NCBI GenBank assembly: GCA_905250115.1
Contig: CAJNOI010000053.1
Span: 153,947 to 217,946, forward strand
DNA from: Adineta steineri
Lineage: Eukaryota > Rotifera > Eurotatoria > Adinetida > Adinetidae
Direction: 5' to 3'
Length of the DNA: 64,000 bases
The position numbers were made by a program, and so were the translations under genes. This document shows, in pieces, positions 44,809-57,855 of this stretch; position 1 is the stretch's first letter; every line of letters begins with the position of its first letter. The notes under the pieces are model-generated. The model had not been told where the DNA came from, made no database searches, and worked only from the letters and a program-made list of their open reading frames with translations.

Positions 44809-45257
44809 AGCTAAGTCTTTTTTTTTGAACTATGAACTTGTTTAATTAGATATGCGCCATTAAAGAATACGATATACTATTCAATATTTATTTTCTATAC
44901 ATTTTTCACTATATATATCCTATCTAAAATATGTGGATGAGATTCTCGTTTTTCTATTATCTTCGTATATGATCTTGTAATTTGTATGTATAATTTAATA
45001 TTCGAGGGAATGAATTTATGATATGTAAGAAATCATCAAACACTCGTCGATCTATAGATTTATTAGAAGAGAGAAAAATATAAAAAAGAGTTCTTTTTTA
45101 TAGTAACACTTCCTAAACATATGAAAAATATTTTGTACAGCGAAACTTTGATTAAAGTTTGTTGATTGGTGACATCTTCCGAAAGGATTTTGTAAGGTTT
45201 TGACATATAAATATTTGTTATCATATATGATTGAATTCCATAATAGAAATATCTTCA
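44369..45257. repeat. Segmental duplication, first copy
   Basis: This block of about 890 bp matches 49098-49922 in the same orientation. It covers the TFIIA-gamma gene and roughly 450 bp upstream of it. Non-coding parts such as ATATGCGCCATTAAAGAATA are nearly identical between copies, so the duplication is fairly young. A retroelement and a tRNA-synthetase pseudogene lie between the copies. Confidence 0.85.
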
Positions 45258-46389
45258 ATATTCCTATTTTCAATAAAATTAAAAGCGACTAAAGAAAAAA
45301 TATATATCTCAAATACTAATAATATTGTTGGTTTTGAAAAAAAGTAACTGATTAATAATAGTTTATTAACATAATCGTTTTTAAACTGAAATGTGAAATT
45401 TAAATATTGAAATGTAAAAGAAATAAATATTTAATACAATAAAAAAAGACTATATTCCATATCTACTGATTTTCTTTCTTTTTCTCCTTAATTGGATGAT
45501 TATACATATCTTTTATTCAATAAAATTTCGAAAAATGCTTTAAAATGTCTTTATTATGAAACATTGTATAGGTACTATTTTAGTCTCTATTATTATATAA
45601 ACGAATATAATCATCTTTGATCTTTTTATCTCCAAAGATGCGTATAATACCTTCAAATCTTCACTGTATCCTTAATATACAATAGTACCTGTTTTTTTTT
45701 GCAGAAAAAAAAGGTAACATAAACCATTACAGACTGTAACAGATATCGATAAGTGATTATTAATGTTATGATGAAAAAGACTATCACACACACATCATAA
45801 GAGATGTGACTAGTTGACATTGACTGGTATTATTATTATTATTTTGTATGTCATATTTTACTGCCGTATAGAATCAGCTAATAGATTTTCTTTTAGATGT
45901 TTATTATTGGAATGAGAAACTGTTAACAAATTTTCTATTATTTGATTGTTGTCTTACAAAGTAGAATGACGATTTGATATTTTATTTCCTTCTCATATAT
46001 ATCTATTCTATTTACTCAATGAATAAAGAGTTTCAATGATAATGAAGATCAATGAATTGATATTTCTATGATTCCCATTGTATTCTGATGAATTTAGAAT
46101 TGTTACCTGATATTTATTCGATAATAATGAATAATAAATATATTTTGAAATGATGAAATAATACCATATTGAATAACGTTATAGACTTATCTTTAATGTT
46201 ATTCAATAATAATCATATAACAAAAGTCAAAATGAAATGTAACTAATCATTTTGTTGATCAATTTATTTACCTTTCTTCTTACATCTCCGTTTGTTTTCT
46301 TGTCCTTTTTTGAATTATTTTCAAATGTATGACTTCAAAAATAGGTTAAGAAATTATGGGAAGAAATACAAATATATTTATCGAGAGAA
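45258..46389. other. Intergenic, nothing recognised
   Basis: AT-rich sequence between the duplicated block and the mobile-element region. I see no exon or structural RNA. Confidence 0.45.
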
Positions 46390-46700
46390 ATTCTCTCTTG
46401 TGTTGTTTATTTCCATTGTAATTAAAAATAAATGCGTAACCTCGGATTTTATCCGAGAGTTATGTATACTGCAAAAAGTGTATATGGAAATCATAGGGAT
46501 ATATCAGTATTTTTGTAATAACTCGGGAATGCTCCATACAATTAGGCTCATCTTCGAACTCGACCAAGATTTTGATGAGACAGTTCTATGCACAAAATTT
46601 TAGCTCAATCGGACTATTTGTTTAAACGTTATCGTGCATACGGCCGACCGGACGGACGGCCACACTGACCGATTCTAGTAGTGTACTCACTTTTTGAGTA
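46390..46700. mobile_element. Repeat-like segment with CGGACGGACGG motif and terminal hairpin
   Basis: The segment is less AT-rich than its surroundings. It ends with GGCCGACCGGACGGACGGCC followed by a hairpin, GTGTACTCACTTTTTGAGTACAC (stem GTGTACTCA, 46680-46702). A run of GACGGAC units followed by a short hairpin is often seen in dispersed repeats of invertebrates. The element type cannot be named from one copy. Confidence 0.4.
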
Positions 46701-46709
46701 CACAAAAAG

Positions 46710-46900
46710 AGAAAAACGAAGAAATTGATGATAAACAAGATCCAACAAGATCACCATCATCTGTTAAATTTACAATGTTTTTAATGGATAAATATCCACC
46801 AAAAGTAAATATTCATTTGAATATATCTTAAAGTATTAAAACGGAATTGAATTTTATTTCAGAAATCAATTAAAGATAATTGTTGTGCCAACAGAAGCGA
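46710..46900 (+). other. Coding-like fragment of unknown origin
   Basis: The plus strand reads NEEIDDKQDPTRSPSSVKF and TMFLMDKYPPK, followed by a plausible donor (AAAGTAAAT) and a TTTCAG acceptor leading into KSIKDNCCANRS. It looks like two pieces of a once-spliced gene but matches no family I recognise. It lies next to a CysRS pseudogene and a LINE remnant, in what appears to be a decayed region. Confidence 0.25.
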
Positions 46901-47119
46901 CGAACATCCTTTTCAATGATACCCCTTATATCATTTTCATCTCTCTGCTTCTCTTTCCTCTTTTTAGCTATTTCTATTGTTTCATGTTCTCTCTTTTTCT
47001 CTCTAGTATATAAACCTGTGTTGTATGTTAAATAGTTACATTTGGATGTAGTACTTAGTCAAATAAACATCGTGCTTTAAGGCACTATAACTATGTCTCT
47101 CCATTTGTCATAACCATGG

Positions 47120-48058
47120 GTATGTACCTGCAGCTCATTTATATCAATGCCCAACCAGTGGCAGAGCTGCATATCTTCATTTTCCGTTACAATTGTGATC
47201 TTTTACCACCGAACATTGTCATCAGAACAAGCGATTATATACAAGAAATCATCGAATTTATTTTCCCAATTTGAGCGCCCAGAGATGAAAATCTACATGG
47301 AGGGACAGCAACTTGAAATCGTAGATAGTTTCAAGTACTTGGAGTTTACCTGGACTAGCAAGATGTCGCTGTAACCAACAGTCGATCAATTCCTATCGAA
47401 AGTTAATAAAACAATAGGTAAACTAAAATGGTTGAGAACAGGTAGACATATCTCAACTCAAGTCATAAGACAGTGCTTTTTTGCATATGTGTTCCCTCAC
47501 CTGGCATGGATCTTCCCTTTCTATCCCTTTTTACCAAAAACTAAACGAGAGGCTCTGGACAGGAAATTCCGAGTAGCAATTCGACTTGTCCATAGATGCT
47601 CATACGTATCAGCAACCGATCTTTTCTCCCTAACTAAAGAAAAACCCTTAGAATTTTAGGTACAACGATACATAAAGAAAAAAATAGAAAAAATATATAA
47701 GACGGACCTGGGAACATCTTACTTTCTTCACGATCTTTTTACTGGGATACCTTTAAAAAGGAAAAAAATGACGCGATGGGACATTACTTCAGATTGAGAA
47801 GAATGAACAAGTTATTAACGAGACATGAATCGCTACTGACCATTTGGATCAACTTTGTGAATTAACACCCTAATTAAGTAATATGAGCCCTTAGGGATAT
47901 AATAACTAATGAAGGAATACACAGCTATGACACATTGAATCATTTGCACCTTATCCTACTTAACCGATTAAATGTTCTTCCCTTCCTCTTTCCCTCTATC
48001 TTATATCTTATATATGTAAGCACTCAAGAGTGTAGCATTAATAAAAGCATAAACCAAA
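47120..48058 (+). pseudogene. LINE reverse-transcriptase remnant
   Basis: Frames at 47147-47374 and 47432-47659 carry the C-terminal part of a non-LTR reverse transcriptase. They read FERPEMKIYMEGQQLEIVDS, FKYLEFTWTSKMSL, FLSKVNKTIGKLKW, and FFAYVFPHLAWIFPFYPFLP followed by REALDRKFRVAIRLVHR. This is the usual thumb and end region in which a K-LG-tW motif precedes helices with R-c---Y. In-frame stops and frame changes show it is dead. The right end, AATAAAAGCATAAACCAAAAA at about 48040-48060, may be its A-rich tail. Only a 5'-truncated copy is present. Confidence 0.65.
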
Positions 48059-48895
48059 AATCATCGAATTTATTGAAAAATCTATTTAAACTGGTGATGT
48101 ATATGAATTTAATTCCATGGTTTATTCTAAAGAATGTGAAGGTATTTTATGGGAAAAGAGTGAAATTGATAAACCTTCATGGATGTCACGATGAGGATTA
48201 GGTCGATCAGGTTCTCTCATTAATTGTTCAGTCATGTCTAACATTTTATTCGGTAAGAATTTATTTGTTTCATGAACATTTTTCGTAGGAAATTTATTTT
48301 TATTTCAGATTCAAAATGTGATATTCATAGTGGTGGTTGTGGAGATTTACATGCTAGTAGTAAAAATTATTGTGGTAATAAATCATGGGTGAATTATGAG
48401 CTAGGTGATGAAGCAACCGGTGAACATGAATCAACAAAATTCTCAAATGAGTTTATGGAGACCTTGAAGAAACATCAAGAATATCCAAATTAGATGATAA
48501 TCAAATCGAAAAAGTCATGTACTATGATAAAATAATATTCGAATTTTTTTCTACAGTAAGAAGTATGCTTAGTCTTATTATACTAATCCACATATGCACA
48601 ACTCAAAATTCGAATTGTTGGATCGTACTTTACTTCAAACCTTCGTAAAGATTAAAACAGCATTCACCAATCATTATGTGATCATATTAATACACCAATG
48701 GCTATGAATGAAGTAAATGAATTAATAATATCCACCAACATATATATAGACAAAAGCACGAACCCGAATCATATTTTGTTACAATTGATTAACAAATATC
48801 TTGGGCAATTAACAAATAGTTTTGGATTATGCTTTCCTGCTCAAGCACCAACTGATTATCCCGATCGACAAAATGCAGCATCGACTGATGCTTGT
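48059..48895 (+). pseudogene. CARS: Broken cysteinyl-tRNA synthetase copy
   Basis: Pieces of the eukaryotic CysRS can be followed in order. WEKSEIDKPSWMS, GLGRSGS and NCSVMSNILF lie at about 48140-48250. After an intron (GGTAAG to TTTCAG), CDIHSGGCGDL at about 48310 matches the zinc/active-site region (H-ECS-M---L, D-H-GG-DL). SWVNYELGDEATGEHEST follows, and SIHQSLCDHINTPMAMNEVN begins at about 48660, running on through LLQLINKYLGQLTNSFG. The histidines that normally follow the DL motif (FPHH-NE) and the KMSKS loop are missing. In-frame stops occur at about 48088 and 48192. The copy retains an intron, so it arose by DNA duplication rather than retroposition. The functional gene must be elsewhere. 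Confidence 0.7.
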
Positions 48896-49097
48896 TAGCG
48901 TCAACAGATGACGCAACATTTCCTTTTCCCCCCGTTTTGGTTTTCCTTATTTCAGTTGTTAAACAGTTTAACTATTGATTAGCAGTGTTTATAACTTTCC
49001 TCCTGCTTTTCAAGTATTGAAAATATCCCAATAAACAACATAAAATAACAACTCATTTTTATCATCCCTTATCATACTCTAATTATAACTACGTAGA

Positions 49098-49495
49098 TTT
49101 AAATTTTTTCAAAGTTTTTGATTTAACTTTTGATTCATCTTCATTTGTAATTGTTTGTTCAGTTGAAGATGAAGGTAATTTAATAGAAAGACAAGTTATT
49201 ATTTTAAGTTTATTATTTTAATCAGTTAAATTTATTTTCCATGATGGATCTGTATTTGATGTAAATGTTAATGAATCAAAAAGTAATGTCCATACTTGAT
49301 CACATCCACGATATGATCGAAGATGACCTTTGAAAATAAGATTGGATCCTTTTTTTCTTTTACTGATTGAGAATTCAATTTTTGATTGATAATGTAGTCG
49401 AAAACATCAAGAATATAATGAACAACACGAGAAGTAAGAATCTGACGACGAAGAAGTTCACGAAGAGTATCATCAAGTGCCAAACCAATAGTTGT
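49098..49495 (-). pseudogene. TFIIA-gamma pseudogene, second copy of the duplicated block
   Basis: The sequence parallels the intact gene at 44362-44808 but cannot make the protein. A deletion of about 50-60 bp removed the start codon and the conserved N-terminus: after GCACTTGAT-type coding sequence the DNA jumps directly into the upstream flank. A 1-nt loss near 49350 shifts the frame, so KEKKDPILF continues in the wrong frame while SYRG-CDQVW-LLFDSL lies in another. A TAA at about 49219 interrupts the last third. The basic tail KVKSKTLKKFKST is still readable. Confidence 0.85.
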
Positions 49496-49922
49496 ATGAA
49501 CTTGTTTAATTAGATATGCGCCATTAAAGAATACGATATACTAATCACTCTTTATTTTTTATACATTTTTCTACTATATATCCTATCTAAAATATGTCGA
49601 TGAGATTCTCGTTTTTCTATTATCTTCGTATATGATCTTGTAATTGTATGTATAATTTAATATTCGAGAAAATGAATTTATGATATGTAAGAAATCATCA
49701 AACACTCGTCGATCTATAGATTTATTAGAAGAGAGAAAAATATAGAGAAGATTTCTTTTTTATATTCAACCTTCCTAAACATATGAAAAATAATTTGTAC
49801 ATCGAAACCTTGATTAAAGTTTGTTGATTGGTGACATCTTCCGAAAGGATTTTGTAAGGTTTTGACATATAAATATTTGTTATCATATATGATTGAATTC
49901 CATAATAGAAATATCTTCAATA
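49098..49922. repeat. Segmental duplication, second copy
   Basis: This is the partner of 44369-45257 in direct orientation. Non-coding flanks are nearly identical, for example TTTGTTGATTGGTGACATCT at about 49818. Smaller indels and the start-codon deletion account for its shorter length. Confidence 0.85.
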
Positions 49923-50172
49923 AATATTTATGATAATATAATTGTTATACATTCATTGTTTTGTTCAATTATGAATGGTTATTAATGTTACCAACTCATA
50001 TTAGAGGTCGCTATTCTTATGTGATCATGAAAACATTGAAGGAGTATGTCGTGTTGACTGAAATATGATGCAGTCTGTTGAGCATACAAATTTTCATTGT
50101 CAAAATTAGATTATTAGTTGAATAAATATATTCGTTTATAATAATTTTATTTTTAAAATACATCTGTTTTAG

Positions 50173-52735
50173 ATGTTATCATTCTCTATTAATTATTTCT
50201 TATTTCTATGGCTATTAGTCATTGTTAATACTGATGGAAAGAAATACACCAGCAAAGAAAATGTAAATAATTAGCTGATTAGAAAAAAAAGAAATTTTAT
50301 GTATTTTTTTTTTGTTTCTTATAGGTAATAGTCTACGTTAATAAAGTTGGCCCGTATTCAAACCCTCAAGAAACTTATCATTATTATTCACTTCCTGTTT
50401 GTCGCCCGTCAAAAGTAATATAAATGAATAAATAATTTATTAATAAATCTATTTTCATATTAATAGATTGTATCAAAAGATTTAACATTAGGTGAAGTTC
50501 TTTCAGGTGATCGAATGGCTCATTCTTTATATGAAATACAATTCAATGGTATAGATAGAAAAGATTTTGTTCTTTTTTTTTTAAATATTAATTTTGATTT
50601 ATTTCTTTAGAGGATGTCACTAATAAACAATTATGTTCATTAACATTAAATTATGGAGAAATCAATTCATTACGATTAGCAATAGAAGAATTTTATTATT
50701 TTGAATTTGTTGTTGAAGATATTCCAATTCGAGGTTTTGTTGGACAAGTTGAAGAAACAAATTTATTTCCACATAAACATCATATTTATGTTTATACACA
50801 TCATCATTTTGATTTTCATGTTAATGATAATCAAGTAAAAATACTTTTTAATAAATAAATAAATAAATAATTAAAAACTATTATTTCATATTTAGATTGT
50901 TTATGTTAATATAAGTACAAAAGAACATCCACCAACATCAATAGATGATGATGCAGCAACATCTCTTAAACTTGAATATACTTATTCAGCTAAATGGCAT
51001 AAAACAGAGTAAAGGTTTTTATTATTTTATTTCTTTAAAATATTTTATTTTTAATTCTAGAACATCATATAAAGATCGTGCAAAATATATTGCTAATACA
51101 GGATTTTTTCCTGAAACACTTGAAGTTTGTTTATTTCTATGTTGAATTTTCTTCTATAAAAAATTTTTCTTTCTTTTTTATATTTTAGATTCATTGGTTA
51201 TCTGTTATTAATTCTATGGTACTTGTTTTTCTTCTCATTGGTTTTGTTGTTATTATTCTCGTAAGTATAATGAAATAATATTGAACAATTGATGAATTTT
51301 CTTTTAATTAATTAAAATTTCACATGATCAGATTATTTTTCTTCGTCTAGTTTTACGCGAGAAGGAGTTAGTTTTCGAATGAAAAAAATTGTTTTGTTTC
51401 GGTTATTAATATTAATATATTGACGTGAAGAAGAAAAAAAAGATATTATTTTAAAAATATTTTTTCTTCTCATTATAATTTATCTAATCTATTTTCACAA
51501 AAATTGTTAAAATATGAATTAGTTTGAAGATGTGTTTAGTGATAATTCAAACATTTATAATAGAATTTTATTTTAGTCTCGTATATTAAAACATGATTTA
51601 AATCGAATGAGTGATGAAGATGATGATGGTTCACCTGAAGAAGAAAATGGATGGAAAATAATTCATACTGATGTATTTCGTTTTCCAGTTAATCGTGAAT
51701 TATTTTGTTCAATACTTGGTGTTGGTAGTCAATTTTTATCAATATTTACAGGTATACTTATATTTGCTGTTTGTGGAATGTTTACTGTACATCGTCATGG
51801 TTCATTAATGGCATCAGGTGTTATATTATATGCATTTACATCATGTATTGCTGGTTATATGAGTGGAAGAATGTACCGTCAATTACAAGGAGAACATTGG
51901 ACATGGAATATTATTTTAACAGCAAATCTTTTTACAGTACCATTTTTTGTTATTTGGTGTATAATTAATACATTTGCATGGGCACATGGAACAACACAAG
52001 CATTACCATATACAACTGTACTTATTCTTGCTTTTATGTGGCTCCTTGGTAAAATGAACAAGAAATTTTTTTTTTTAAATTTTTTTTAATTAAAATTTTC
52101 TTTTAGTTGGATTTCCATTGACAGTTTTGGGTGGAATATTTGGTAAGAATTGGTCAGGCAATTTTGATGCACCATGTCGAACAAAAAATATTTCACGTGA
52201 AATACCTCAAGTAGCTTGGTATCGTACAAGTGTTGCACGAATGTTAATTGGTGGTTTCTTACCATTTTCAGCAATCAGTGTTGAACTTTATTATATATTT
52301 TCAACATTTTGGGGTCGTGAACATTATATGTTATATGGAATTTTAACAATTGTTTTCATTATCTTACTCTCTGTTACAGCATGTATATCGATTGCATTAA
52401 CTTATTTTCAATTAGCTGCCGAAGATTATCGATGGTGGTGGCAATCAATAATAACTTCTGGGTATATTTTCATTTATTTTAAATTAAATAAAACTTTTCT
52501 TTTTTTTATTCTTTTCATTTGAAATAAATTTAGATCAACTGGTTTATTTGTATTTTTATATGCAGTATTCTTTTATTTTAATCGTTCGAAAATGCGTGGT
52601 ACATTACAAACGTTACAATTTTTTGGTTACACATCAGTAGTTTGTTATGTATTCTTTTTAATGCTTGGCACGGTTGGCTTTTTCTCTTCACTTCGTTTTA
52701 TTCGATATATATATGTTAATATTAAAATGGATTAG
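50173..52735 (+). CDS. TM9SF1: Transmembrane 9 superfamily member 1 (nonaspanin)
   Basis: TM9SF proteins are nine-span membrane proteins of the endosome/Golgi system, implicated in sorting of membrane proteins and in autophagy. About ten exons, beginning at 50173-50262, encode a signal peptide ([20 protein letters not shown]). The luminal domain follows, with [57 protein letters not shown] and [20 protein letters not shown]. The membrane part has [60 protein letters not shown] and [11 protein letters not shown]. The protein ends [10 protein letters not shown], the typical C-terminal endosome/Golgi signal. The [10 protein letters not shown] and RGFVG motifs favour TM9SF1 over TM9SF2/4. Splice sites are clean and introns mostly about 50-70 bp, apart from one of about 315 bp near 51261-51575. 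Confidence 0.95.
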
Positions 52736-53160
52736 ACAATCACATATTATAATATTTGAATCTCATTTGCGATTTTTATTTGCCAAACAGTGATATATAG
52801 TGGATGTTTAATTCAAGTCTTTCTTTCATTATTTAAATAACTTTAACAAATTGAAGACATTATAATACATTCCATCATTTGCTTATCTTTTGCTTTCTTT
52901 TTTTGCGTGTGAGTGTATTTATATGTATCCATGGTTAATCTTCTTTTTCTCTTATTCTTCGATATTGTTTCTTTTGCTTTTCTTCTTATTTTAGCTGATT
53001 TAGAAAATAAATATATTATAAGTCTATATGCATATAATAATACTAATAATAATAAATGTCAATAATTAGTAAATATGAAATTAAAGATAAAATGATTAGT
53101 TTTTTTTATTATTTCAATAATCAGTCAAGAATAACTTAGAAATTTAATGAGTCTATACTC

Positions 53161-53231
53161 GCCGCGGTAGTATAATGGTAGTACATCCGGTTGTGGTCCG
53201 GATAACGCAGGTTCGATTCCTGCCCGTGGCA
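53161..53231 (+). tRNA. tRNA-His: tRNA-His (GTG)
   Basis: The acceptor strand GCCGCGG pairs with CCGTGGC at 53224-53230, with A as discriminator. The anticodon stem TCCGG/CCGGA encloses the loop TTGTGGT with anticodon GTG. The T arm shows GGTTCGATTCC. The D arm (GTAGTATAATGGTAGTAC) is typical of eukaryotic tRNA-His. No intron. T-rich runs just downstream (53236-53252) can act as the RNA polymerase III terminator. Confidence 0.95.
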
Positions 53232-56200
53232 TGTGAAATTTTTTTTATTTTTTCAATATAAAATAACAATAAATATTGCACTACTTTTTTTAATACAAAG
53301 TAGAATTTTTTTTGTTGTAATAATAAATACTTTACTATAGCAAGAATATGAAGTTAAATTTTTTGAAAAAGAAAATATCCAGCGATTATCATGAATCAAT
53401 CATTTTATTAAATGATATTATGTGAGCGAGATGAACTTTAAATTTAATCATGATAGTTAACAAGTACTTTAGTATTTTTTGCAATATATGGGTATATACT
53501 TCGACTGTTAGAGTGCAATGATTCTTTTTATTGGCAACACTAACATCTATTCAATACAAAGTTCATATAAAATAAATTGATTTGTATAGGTCACATACAA
53601 TATTACATATAGAAAAGTTGAAAAATAAATAGAAGATTATTTTAATTAACTATAAATAATATAGAAGTATACCTACCACTATTTCTTAAGTGAGTTATAT
53701 CTTTGAATTTAGAAGAATGTTTTTTATTACTAAAGCTAATTTCAGTATATCCTTTAATACATTTAGTAAAGAAGATTTTAAGTTGAATACTAGTGATAAT
53801 CTTTATTGACAATAAATAGAAGGACATCACAATCAGCTCAGAAATATCGTATATCACGTGGAATATTATATGCATGAGATGTATATATAACCGTATAAAA
53901 CGAAAGAAACAGAATGCAGAATAGATATATAATATTAACGAGCCTAGAGGAAAGAAAGAAGCATGGCATTTCTTTAACATCATATAGTAAAAGACGAAAA
54001 GCAGAGTCAACGGGTCACATAGATGTTAATTATATTCATTCTCTATGCAACCATACATAGTAACTGCTTATACACACAAACTAACGATTTCGATGCGTAA
54101 TCTAAAAAGACTTGTTTCAGTCATTGCACACTCTGATCATAAATACACAAAAACACGAGTCCACTCACTTCGATATTTTTAAGACAATTATGTATTTCGA
54201 TGTAGATCAGAATAGAAGATCGGTTAAGAAATTAATATGATGGTTTTCAATGTAGATGATTATATCATAATTTTACTACATTCCGACAGTCATTTACTAC
54301 CAATAAGTTTGTTAAATCACTTGTTTATCTGGTTGTAAGCAGCTTCATATGAAAGTATATATTTTTAATATATTATGAAAATTTGGACTTCTTAATCATT
54401 TTTACAATGACTCTATCTTCCTTGTTGTCTGACTAGAGTATAATTATCTAAAATCTCAAAACATTTCATTCTGATAACTCAACGACTTTAGATGAAGAAT
54501 CATAACTTAATATTGACGGGCCTATACAAAGTTATGAAATGTTCTAGACATATTTTTTATTACGATTAACTGAGTAATGTAATAAGTACGACAAAATCAA
54601 TAAACGATTTGTGTTATATCAACGATCATTCAAGTTACAAGGCGTTTAACTTTAAGCAAAACCGACATGTCTCAATGTTTCATTGACAAACATAACTGTA
54701 CGGCTGCGAGAATTATACACAAGGTAGTAGAGACATATGTAAAAGATTTTATTTTCTATTATCTCGTCTTTTTAGATATCCAGAGACAGACTGTCCATTA
54801 TCAAATCTCTACTGTTTCACAGTTGATGGTATCGCAGAAATGATCAAATTATTATAGTGATGGAGAGCACGTATCCATATGTGTGTAGAAATTGAAGAAA
54901 AATCAGCATCACTCAGTCAATTTTCATTAATATTCTAATCTAATACAGTCGATCATTATAACGGTAATCGTAAATGTTTAATTATTATTATTTGCAACAT
55001 AGTAAGTTTTTAAAAAGTTAAATAACAGCTTTAATTCTAAATATTATTCACATCTGTTATGTAGATCGAATATATTTTAAACGTAGTTGATCTTTACCTA
55101 GCTAACATAAAAAATAACGATGCTTCAATAACGAGAGATATATTTTGTTAAAAACGAACAAGATGACTATATCGTTGTCGTCAACCAAGGTTCTAAAAGC
55201 AACGTTAGCATGTCAGATATGTTCTGTCTCCACATCTGGATATGTGATTTTCTTAAACTAAAGAATGAACTATCTTGCCAAAAAATCAATCGTTCAGGTT
55301 ATATTACTAAGTTTAGTTAAATTCATGTAAGTTGTATACTAAATATCAATATATTCTTTTCACATTTAATATTTTACTTCAGTATCGTTGTAACTCATTC
55401 ATCAACAGAATCAAGACGAATATACCGTTAAATCGAGCAATTCAAAACTCAGCTATTTTTTATATTATCGCTTATTTAACTAACATCTGTGCTGCTCGTC
55501 TACGCTTATAGTAAATTAGTACCGTTGACGTAGTAACTGAGAGAATATAAACAACGCAGATGCTAATGTCTTACTGTTAAATCAAGTCAATAATTATAAA
55601 AAGCATATATATTGTAAAACTAGATTGAAGTATGAATAAGCCGTATTCGGAAACAAGTATGATGCATGAATAATTAATTTTTTAACTTTATCTGGGCTAA
55701 CTGTGCGAAATGGTTAATCTGGTAGTGAAGATTTAATGAACAATAATATTGCGAACAAAACAAATGATCGCACTTGGTAAACAACTACATATATCGATAA
55801 ACATGTGAAATGCTGTTTTTAATAGTCATCACTTCAAATTAACCGTGAAATTTTGTTAGAAATATAACGGTTCCATCAGACAAGTGATGATAAACGCGAA
55901 GATAACCTCATTCAAGAATAATTGCATACTTTTCTGCCGATGTACAAATTATTGGCTATTGCGGTCACGTAGAGCTATTATATGTTATTTAGGTTTCTGC
56001 CCACATGGGTATCAATTACTATCAATAATGGACAATTTATCTGCAACTTTCCTCGTTTTGTTTGGGACAAAATTCAGTATTTCGTCGTAAAATAAAGGGA
56101 TAGCGAATGTTTTAATTATGCATTAAGGGGGAGGCGGTCATGTACGTGACAACAATTCGTCATCTTCGTTTTTCTTCGATATTCACTTTATTATGTTATC

Positions 56201-57855
56201 ATTTTTTTTCACATAAGTTGTTCGTCACACTTCTGAACTAATTCAATATTTAGAAAAAAAAATATTATTGTATTTAAAATAAATGTTCTGAATCTAAATA
56301 TTGAATGCATTTCGTAAACTATTAATTTGTTTATGTATAGACAAAGCAACTAAATGAGCTGATATTATCTTTCTAAAAATTACAGTAAAAATGACATGTA
56401 TGCATGAATATTTTTTGAGAATTAAATTTTAATTCATTATTTATTTTGATTATGCACTTGCGTGTGCGTTGAAAAATATGGTATTTTCTATATTCTTCAT
56501 AAATAAAGTTACATAAACAGAGTACTCGTTCGGTCGACTTCAGCAGCATTTGTTCTATTAATAGACATTCTATTAATAAATATAAAATGACTTTATCAAA
56601 ATCTTTATATCTCACAAACCAAGAATCTTATTTACATTAATAAGTCTTAGTGAAAACTAGACAGTTGGTTCATGGTTTTAAATAAATTAAAGTTTATCAA
56701 GTCTGTCACGTTGAATTTGCAATGCTTCTCAATAGACCACTTTCTAATGATTAAAACTGATCATCTGTGATATAGCTACTTCTATTTTCTTGAGGTTATT
56801 AATCAATAATGATTTGAATTATTCTTTCGAGATTAAAGAAGAACACATTTGATAATTATTAGTCAAATTCGACTCTTTTTAATTAGAAATAAATTATATT
56901 TGAAAAATCTTAATAGCAAAGTTTTGTACTGCTATACAAGAAAATATTATTAATTAAAATGAACTTCATAAATAAATCGGACTAGATGAACTAATAATAA
57001 GCATACTATATCATAAATGTCTAAAGAATTAGAGAAGTAAACATTGTGTGGATAAATGGTTTGATTGAAAAAATACAATGACCTTTTTTTTTAATTTTTT
57101 TCAGTACTCTTGTAAGCAGATAAGAAAAAAATAATCGATTACAGCTGAAATGAAATTTAAGTGTTTTGGATGTATTTGCCTTGTTAACATAACTTTCAAA
57201 TACGTCATAACTCTCAGATGTTCATGACCAGATATAGAATTGAAAAATAAAAAGCTAAGAAAGTAATTTTTTTTCATAGAATCATTGTAGCATTAAATTA
57301 TGTTGAGGTTTTTAGTTAAAGAAGAAATAAAAACTAAAGAGAACACATTTAAAATTCTCATTATTAATCGTAAAATATTTATGATACATTTCCAATATAT
57401 ACTTCGCCGTTGTTAACAACATTCAGAAAGAAAAATTCAATAATTACTATTTTATTTAGTGAGACATGATGAGTGGTTTAAAAAAAGAATAATTAAATTT
57501 CGTAGGAGGGAGAGACCATTTCTACTTTTTTTTATTTCTATTTTATATATATATAAACGGTAATGTTCATATTTAAAACATTCTCCTTAATTTCTATGAG
57601 TTCGTCTGTAATCCGTTTTGCTAATTCTTAATTTTTTTTTACAAAATAAAAATTGTCAGTTTGTTGAAGTTTGACGTCATTAAATTAAGAAAATCTACTG
57701 ATGATTCTCTCAACAATAGTTTAGTGCAAATGATTCACAATTTCTTTATTACTTTTTCTATATAAATTCTTCTTTTTTTTTCTACTTAATAAAATCGTAC
57801 TTTCATTTTTAGTTCATATTACAACTGTTTGTTCTTTATTTTATTGACCACTGTG
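53232..57855. other. 4.6-kb intergenic region
   Basis: I see no exons, RNA genes or clear transposon ends between the tRNA gene and the insulin-like gene. Short open frames, for example at 53642-54010 on the minus strand and 55884-56090 on the plus strand, have no recognisable content and are likely chance. A TATATATATATAAAC stretch at about 57544-57558 could be a promoter element or a simple repeat. Confidence 0.4.

Noticed and set aside
46860..47110. Possible LTR with TATAAA and AATAAA signals
   Set aside because: TATAAACC and AATAAACATC are spaced as in an LTR, but no second copy, primer-binding site or TG...CA ends were seen.
53642..54010. 122-codon minus-strand frame downstream of the tRNA gene
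   Set aside because: Phe/Ile/Tyr-rich composition as expected of AT-rich non-coding DNA; no motif or splice context.
55884..56090. Plus-strand frame of 68 codons
   Set aside because: No similarity or signal; length is within chance expectation for a 4.6-kb intergenic region.
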